From Sambucus nigra (lineage: Eukaryota > Streptophyta > Magnoliopsida > Dipsacales > Adoxaceae), in contig OX422210.1 of the NCBI GenBank assembly GCA_949130495.1, positions 496,783,760 to 496,847,759 of the forward strand: a stretch of DNA of 64,000 nt, in the 5' to 3' direction. Position numbers and translations under genes: made by a program. The notes beneath the pieces are model-generated. The model had not been told where the DNA came from. It ran no database searches and was given only the letters and a program-made list of their open reading frames with translations. Shown piece by piece: positions 58,088 through 64,000 of this stretch (positions within the stretch are counted from its first letter, which is position 1; every line of letters starts with the position of its first letter).

Positions 58088-61000
58088 CTATTCTATTGGT
58101 TTCTTCCCCTCTGCTTTTGAAACAGGTTCCTCGCCAGCAGGAGGATCAGTTAAAGCAAGAGGAGAATTTATAAAGTTAAGATCTTTTAACATCCTGATAT
58201 TCATCACGGATGGTCGATCTAGGAGATGCTCAGGACGAGATATCTCGACACTTGAATGGAGATTGTAGTCGCCGAGATATTTGGAAATTAAGCATCGAGA
58301 AATGGCCGAGCAGGGATCCAACTCATATCAAGTTTGAATGGTGGCACGGGTAGGTCGAGCAGCCCAAGATCATGGTAGTCCCATAGGTAATGACCCTGTT
58401 CGAGTTGCAGCACACCTAAGGCATTCAGCCATCCCTATTTGTAGCCCTCATTATTTGCATTCTGGATACGATCGTCCAAGTGGTAGAGAGCCTCGTTGTA
58501 CCCAGCCATCCAAAACTCCCTGGGCTATTTGTGGAATTGATATGTCAATATTTCTAGCTGCTCGTGGAGATTTTTGATAAAAATTTCTTTATTCTCCAAG
58601 AAAGACTTCTGCGCAGAAAGTTTCTTTTCCAGGTCCCTGATTTTCTTAGACATTTTAGCCAATGCCTGGTTCTTCACCATCAGCTGGAAGGTCTGGTTTT
58701 CTAAAGAAGATTGAGTCCTCTGTTCCTCGACAGGAATCCGAGCAGATCTTGCTCGTCCCCGAGGAGCTCTTACTCGTCCACGAGAAGATGTAGAGGGGCC
58801 AGCTCTCTTCAAGGTCTCCAATTCGTCCCTCAGATTGGTGTTCTCGACCTCCAAGAATGAGAATCCCTCATCAGTCACTGGGATCAAGGCTTTTGAAGTG
58901 GAAGCTGCAGACTTCAACTACGGTAACTCTCTTTGCAGGTTGTTATTCTCTTGCTCTAATAATTCAGCTATCTGTCTGCATTCTTTGACCTCAGCCCTCA
59001 GAGTTCTCTCCCTTACATCGTAGCCAGCAAAAGGTTTATCGTATCCCTTATCGGCAAATGATTTGCTGATACTTCTTCTCATACCCCTCATGCAAGAGGG
59101 CAGTGGATTCCTTATATTGTTGCTGAAGGCCTTCAAGAATGCCTTGGAGATCCTCGATCATATCATAATAAGCTACATTATTGGCCACCGCATGATCAAG
59201 CAGACACTTCAAGTATTGGTAGGCCTCAATTGCCTGTTCCGAAGTATCTTGGCCGAGGATGTCGACGAATTATGCTGCACTCAGATCTGTGTGAACAGCC
59301 TTAAAATATTCATTGCATTGCCGCAACAGCTTTGTATCATGAGCAGACAGTAATTCCATCCTGGCCAGAAACTAGTAGAGAAAGAAAAAGAAATAATCAA
59401 AACAGAGCATGAAGAAGAGACAACAGTATGAAAAAACAAAAGTTCAAGTTTTATTATATCACAAAGTTCAGAGTTACATGTTCATAGTTACATTTGACAA
59501 AGGAAAAATAAAATAGAGATAAACCCTAACAACTATAAACCTTTTCCTTGTCTCCCAAAACTTTCTCGGGAGGCTGGGACGAGGAGGTAGGTTGCTCGGA
59601 GGGAACAGAAAGTTGCTCGAGGAGCGCTGGCAGTTGCTCGGAGGAAGTAGCAAGTTGCTGAAGTTCCTCGTTTGTAGGCTGGATGGATGGGAGATGAGAA
59701 ACTTGATCTCCCATCACCATGGAAGACTCTTCAGAGGCAGCTTCGTCCTCTTCTTCATCTTCAGGAGTTGGAGGGGGACCAGGGATGTGTCGCTAAAAGA
59801 GTTTAGAGTTTTCATCAACATTCATCTCCTGTAGAGCAGCGACCCGCCCATCTCTAAAGTACTTGAGGCTGCCATATTCTACTTGCGACATCATGGCAGC
59901 CAAGCCCTTGTTCCACCCTTTATCCCAGCCAACGCTGAAGGATTTCTTCACAGCCAATTTCCTCTTTAACTTCTCTGAGGAAAGCTTCTCGGACAGAATA
60001 TTTTTAGCAGCCTTCAGTTTATTCTCAGCTTCTTCTTTCTGCCGACTTACTCCCTGAAGCTGACCCAACTTTTCCTCAGCAACCTTGAGTTTATCTTCAA
60101 ACTCCTCAGCATTCTTGAGCTTCCTTTCAAGCTCTTTATTCTTCTCCTCCAGACTATTTAATTTTTTCTCCAACTCCTTGGAGACTTCAACAACTTGAGC
60201 CTTCTCCTGCTCATTTGAGGTAATTTTCTTCTCCCAAGCAGCCTTGTCAGCATCATACTTCTGACGAGAATCTTCCAAAGATCGTGTTAGACCCATCAGA
60301 GCTTCCTCCACACTAGACGAGGAGCTTGAAGCTTTAATAGCTTCATCCTTTTTCAAAATTGTATTAAAGCAGCTCACCAACTGTGAAAAGAAATGAAAGC
60401 AAGTCAGAGACAGATATAACAAGGGAAAGATGAAAAGTTTAAAATAATAAGACTTACAGAAGTAATATGGCGAGAAACCAATGATGTAACCATGTCCCGA
60501 GAAAGGTTCTCTTCAATACCTTGGATCTCGGAAATGATCCAAGTCTTCACCGAGCTCATGGCAGAGCTCGGGGGAACAAAAGTAGGAACACCAGTTCCAG
60601 TAGTTGGGGGCTGAGAGATGGTTTCAGCCAAATTGACCGAGGAGCTCTTCTTCAGCTTCCTCGGGGGAACAGGAATAGATTCAACCAAGGAGGAACTCTT
60701 GGTCGGTGATATGACAATCACCTTGCCTGGAGCAGCAGCCTTGCTCGGGGCCACTGGGGCTTCTCGACAACCTTCACAGGAGCAGCCGAGGAAGATGCAT
60801 CAATTTTATTTGTCCCTTCTCCTGGGACATCAAGCTTACTTCTTTTTGCCTCTCCAGCACCAGAGGTAGGTTTCTCAAAAAGGGTGGGAGGTCTTCTTTT
60901 CTTCATCCTTTCGCTTAAAGGAACGTGTGACTCAGGCGAAGAACTGGTAGAAGCTGGTACAGGTTCTACTTAACTTATTACCGGACGAGCAGTAAAAGAA

Positions 61001-61738
61001 GTGGTGTAGCTCTTGTACTGCAGCAGATATGAAGATGACCTAATGTGCTCGTCAGCAACAGTTTGATGCTAACTCCAGATAAGTTTTAAGTGCCTTATAT
61101 TAACGTCTGCCTCTTTTGGACACTTTCTTTTACTGTCAACTCCAAATAAATAAATATTTAAATATCAGTGGCACATTTTATCAAACATAGAGGAAGCATA
61201 ATTTCAAAATAAATAAAATGAAATAAAAATAACCTATCCCATTGCCATAGGGAGGGCACCTGGGACCCTGATACACTTCATCTCCAAATAAAGGAGCATG
61301 TTGCCAATTTTTTATAACAACCCCGTGCTCAAAATAGTCCCTATTGGCATCCGGGAGATTGACCACTAAAGCCCTATTTAAAAATCTAGTTTTTAAATAA
61401 AAAGTGTTATCACCAACAGCCCATCTATAACAAAACATGATTTCTGGAATTCCTATGCGAGTTCCATGAATTTGATTTAGTCTATGAACCCCATTAACTA
61501 TTCTCCATATATTGGGGGCTATTCTTATAGGAACCACGTCAAAGTATTGACAGAATTCCAGACATAAAGGGTTTGGAGGAAAAGAAAATCCACACTCAGC
61601 AACAAAGAGACTGGGGAACCAATGTCCCTCAGCCAAACGGAAATAGTCTGAAGGCTCAGAAAGCTCTTCCAAAACAACTCAGGAGGGAATAGAGAAATCA
61701 GAACAAAATTTATCAAGAGATTCAATAAGGTAGACCAT
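58088..61738 (-). pseudogene. Tat2 antisense extra ORF, multi-exon, PF04195-like plus coiled coils
   Basis: Start MVYLIESLDKFCSDFS at 61738. Exon 1 (61738-61234) holds a PF04195-like domain (LFVAECGFSFPPNPLCLEF, VVPIRIAPNIWRIVNGVHRL). Likely introns are 61233-61141, 60457-60381 (GTAAGTC...TTTCACAG) and about 59538-59372, all keeping phase. Exon 2 is Pro/Ser/Lys-rich (SPTKSSSLVESIPVPPRKLK). Exon 3 is a long coiled coil (ELEKKLNSLEEKNKELERKL) and an acidic tail. Exon 4 has more coiled coil and ends GKKPIE at 58088. Stops (61679, 59793, 58918), a frameshift near 60757 and others break it. Function unknown; homologous in plan to the Tat1 ORF. Confidence 0.8.
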
Positions 61739-61901
61739 GATGAATAAAGGAAATGAAGAAGAAGGAACAAGATCTTACAGAAAAAGAGTGGATCTGTTGA
61801 CAACAAACGATGAAAAGGATGAACGCACAAGAGAGTAAGACAATGGAAAACTCAAAGATACAAATTTGAAAAAGTAGAAGACGATGGGATTGTCTGTGAT
61901 G

Positions 61902-61909
61902 TTTAAATA
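61902..61909 (-). promoter_or_regulatory. Possible TATA box of the Tat2 antisense ORF
   Basis: The minus strand reads GGTATTTAAACATCAC about 165 bp upstream of the ATG, followed by a pyrimidine-rich leader. Internal to the element, so the antisense ORF would not depend on the LTR promoter. Confidence 0.45.
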
Positions 61910-62150
61910 CCTTGCCTTGGGAAAAGGAAAAAGTAATGAGTACGAAAAGGGACGGTTACGCTATCGGCGGCTAAAAAGATAAAAATTATGCGGAGATCGA
62001 GGCGGTTATAAAAATTCAAAAAAGCCTGATTCTACGAATTTGGAAGGAGAAATAAATACAAAAGACTCCTAAATTTCAGGATGACCATTTAAAACTGCCA
62101 TATTCCGAGAAAGAATGTTCCACACTCCTCAAATTTTGAACTATGAAACA

Positions 62151-62164
62151 TTGGGGGATTCTGT
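62151..62164 (+). other. Tat2 polypurine tract
   Basis: TTGGGGGATTCTGT directly before the TG of the 3' LTR. Confidence 0.8.
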
Positions 62165-62762
62165 TGATACCAAATTTAGTCTACTGACATGGCTCAATTA
62201 AGTGAAGACACGTGACAATCTACGTGGCAACAACAAACACTTTCAAGGAACTCACACGCTCCGAGGAACCATACTACAACGAGGAACACTTCTTCCCCGA
62301 GGAACACATACGCTCCGAGGAATAAGAACTCTACGAGGAACTCTTGATTACTGAGCAACTTAGGCGGTCCGAGAAACTTTGGCGGTCCGAGCAACTTAGG
62401 CGGTCCGAGTTGCACCTCGAACAAAGCATAAATAGAAGGATAACCAACAGTTTGACTGTTCATTAAATACTTATCATTCAGATGTAAGGGGCATTTAATA
62501 TATTACCCTTTCACATGTTTAGCATTGAATGTATTACCCTTTCACATTACAGCCTCAGGGCTATAAATACATTGTACAATCCTCATTATAAGGGGACCGG
62601 AATTTCTGGATTGAACTTGTAATCGAGAATTCCCAAGCAATCATAAATAACAGAAACCGTGGACGTAGGTCATTCTTATAAGGCTGAACCACTTTAAAAC
62701 TCTTTGTCTCATTTATTTTATCTGTGATTGATTAATTAGATATAATCTAATTTTTTACATCA
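62165..62762 (+). repeat. Tat2 3' LTR
   Basis: 598 bp, TGATACC ... TACATCA. It has CTATAAATAC at 62561-62570 and three GGCGGTCCGAG units at 62363, 62381 and 62399, both lacking or reduced in the 5' LTR. CGAGGAAC-type motifs recur in U3. Confidence 0.93.
62561..62570 (+). promoter_or_regulatory. TATA box kept only in the Tat2 3' LTR
   Basis: GGCTATAAATACATTG. The equivalent of this box is deleted from the 5' LTR. Confidence 0.6.
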
Positions 62763-63077
62763 ACATGTTCGTTGTCAGTTTTCATCCTTTTTGTTGTTTT
62801 ATTATTATGGAGTATTTGGTTTTTTTATTTTTAGTTGATGGTTTATTCGGTAAACCTGTATTCATTTATATATTGTGAATGTTTAATTTAGTTTTTTCTT
62901 CTGCAGTGTTCTCTTCAGTTTTAAAGAAAGATAAAATTTGGCACCAGTCTAATTTCAATTAGGTGGTTAGTAATTAAAAAAATTTCAACAGTGATGCTAA
63001 GAATGGGACATATGAGAAACCTATTTTAATTTAATAAAGGCCTGATCGACCGACGTTCAATTAGACAGGGTGTCACA
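62763..63077 (+). repeat. Chromovirus 3' LTR, piece 3
   Basis: From ACATGTTCGTTGTCAG to GGTGTCACA, matching about 33111-33428 of the 5' LTR, then the TSD ACCAG. Confidence 0.92.
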
Positions 63078-63082
63078 ACCAG

Positions 63083-63590
63083 CAAGTCCTAAAAGTTATT
63101 TTGGTCCCCTGCTAGGCGCATGTGCCTCTTTTCGGACCATTTGGTTTTGATTTAAGTTTTTTGACATTTCATACTTAAGTTTCAAACCTAAAACTTGGAA
63201 TTTGTCATCAAACTTCCCACACCGATAACACGATAAGTAACGGTTATATTCCTACAAGATACTTTGCTCCATGACGGCTTGTTTATACTTCTCTCTTGGA
63301 AATTTAGCATCCATTTATTTAAGGTCCCCATAATGACCCACATTAGAATCTAAGATGCAACTTTTTACAAACACCAAATGCGGGAGTGCGACGATGACAC
63401 ACTCAGTTTTTACATGTTTCTTTGGTCTTATGCGAGGCATTTTATGCCTCTTTGAGTGTGATTGGGTTTTTATTGTACGTTTACCCTTTAACACGTAATT
63501 TTGAAACCTTAAACTTATAACTTTTCATCAAATTCTTAACCCAAGAGTTCAACGAGGGCGTGTTTAGTTTTTAGTGTAAGGACAAATTTC
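63083..63590. repeat. Diverged satellite-like repeat, right of the chromovirus
   Basis: Continues the blocks seen left of the chromovirus: AAAAGTTATTTTGGTCCCCT, GGACCATTTGG, AAACTTATAACTTTTCATCA and AAATTCTTAACCCAAGAGTT. Confidence 0.6.
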
Positions 63591-64000
63591 TAATCGAGTC
63601 AATTGGTATGTAATTGGCATTATTCTAAACAAAATGTTTGAGTAATAAAATAGTCTTTGTGTATTTAATGACATGAGTGTATGACATCGTTTGATGAAAA
63701 CATAGCATCCAAACTTCAAGATTTGATATGTCGTTCCTTGTTTAGTGCCAACTTTGTCTTCACATTTACCTAGGATCTCACATGTATGAATGCATATTAA
63801 TTTTAAAATATTAGAAGTATTTTTTAAAGGTGATCATTTTAGTTTAAAACATTTAGAACCGATTTTAATTATTCTTTAAAGAAAAATAATTTTTGTTTTT
63901 AATCCCGTTTTGAATGAGAATCAAGCTACTTAGAATGAAATTACTAGTTTCATTTGAATAACTTCATTTTTTCATTAAACGGGATTAAGATCTCGTTAGA
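63591..64000. other. AT-rich sequence, nothing recognised
   Basis: No ORF, repeat or RNA gene that can be supported up to the window end. Confidence 0.6.

Larger units (their letters stand above)
50852..62762 (+). mobile_element. Tat-lineage Ty3/gypsy element (Tat2), complete but decayed
   Basis: LTRs at 50852-51373 and 62165-62762 (TGATACC ... TACATCA), PBS, gag, zinc knuckle, protease, RT, RNase H, archaeal-type RNase H and integrase on the plus strand, a repeat block, then a multi-exon ORF on the minus strand, a purine tract and the 3' LTR. It is the youngest-looking LTR element here: LTRs agree at about 95% where compared. A 5-bp TSD could not be read; ACATGTT occurs near both edges. It is inserted in the chromovirus 3' LTR. 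Confidence 0.93.
30587..63077 (+). mobile_element. Chromodomain Ty3/gypsy element (Tekay-like), 3' LTR split by two insertions
   Basis: 5' LTR 30587-33428, internal region 33429-37640, 3' LTR in three pieces: 37641-39497, 50199-50851 and 62763-63077. LTRs run TGTAATACCCCG to GGTGTCACA. TSD is ACTAG left and ACCAG right (one mismatch). The PBS is tRNA-iMet-like. pol retains RNase H, integrase and a C-terminal chromodomain remnant but lacks protease and RT. LTRs differ at roughly a tenth of positions where I compared them, so the insertion is old. Length without insertions is about 10 kb. Confidence 0.92.

Noticed and set aside
50830..62780. ACATGTT as the target-site duplication of Tat2
   Set aside because: It is near both edges but does not abut the left LTR, is longer than 5 bp, and part of it is normal chromovirus LTR sequence.

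Overview
The window is plant nuclear DNA made almost entirely of transposable elements nested in one another. Plant origin is indicated by the element classes: an L1-type LINE with a DUF4283 ORF1 and a plant-type RNase H, Tat/Ogre-lineage and chromodomain Ty3/gypsy LTR retrotransposons, and a FAR1-type Mutator-like element. The sequence is AT-rich. I found no intact host gene, tRNA, rRNA or CRISPR. Species cannot be told from the sequence.

Layout. (1) 1-11330: a minus-strand LINE (ORF1, endonuclease, RT, RNase H) running off the left edge. It is split by a pol-less LTR retrotransposon at 3608-10117 (LTRs of about 1.57 kb, TSD TAGTG, tRNA-Asp-like PBS); removing that element restores the endonuclease reading frame. 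(2) 12068-20433: a minus-strand Tat-lineage gypsy element (Tat1) that keeps one LTR, an antisense extra ORF, a hairpin-rich tandem array and RT-RNH-aRNH-IN, but has lost its 5' part. (3) 20555-23677: a 3.1 kb solo LTR with TSD GGTGG. (4) 24360-28010: a complete Mutator-like element with 9-bp TSD GAGTCGAGT, TIRs of about 155 bp and a frameshifted FAR1-like transposase gene. (5) 30587-63077: an old chromovirus inserted in a diverged satellite-like repeat. Its pol has lost protease and RT, and its 3' LTR is cut into three pieces by two later insertions.

Those two insertions are the most informative part. 39586-50198 is a minus-strand, pol-less, Ogre-like element. It has LTRs above 2 kb whose U3 is a tandem array of about 46 bp units, a tRNA-Arg-type PBS, an ORF1 rich in Glu-Glu-Pro, and a run of four different minisatellites in place of pol. 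Three copies of its polypurine-tract/LTR-edge segment punctuate the 3' part. 50852-62762 is a nearly complete Tat element (Tat2) carrying gag, PR, RT, RNH, aRNH and IN in a reading frame broken by stop codons, plus a multi-exon antisense ORF converging on pol.

Shared plan. In both Tat elements pol and the antisense ORF converge, and a block of tandem repeats built on short inverted repeats lies exactly between their 3' ends. In Tat2 several hairpins keep pairing with changed bases. Tat antisense ORFs are known from the literature; I infer that the structured convergence block could be a termination or 3'-end device. This is the best candidate here for something under-described, but every element seen is decayed, so nothing suggests current activity.
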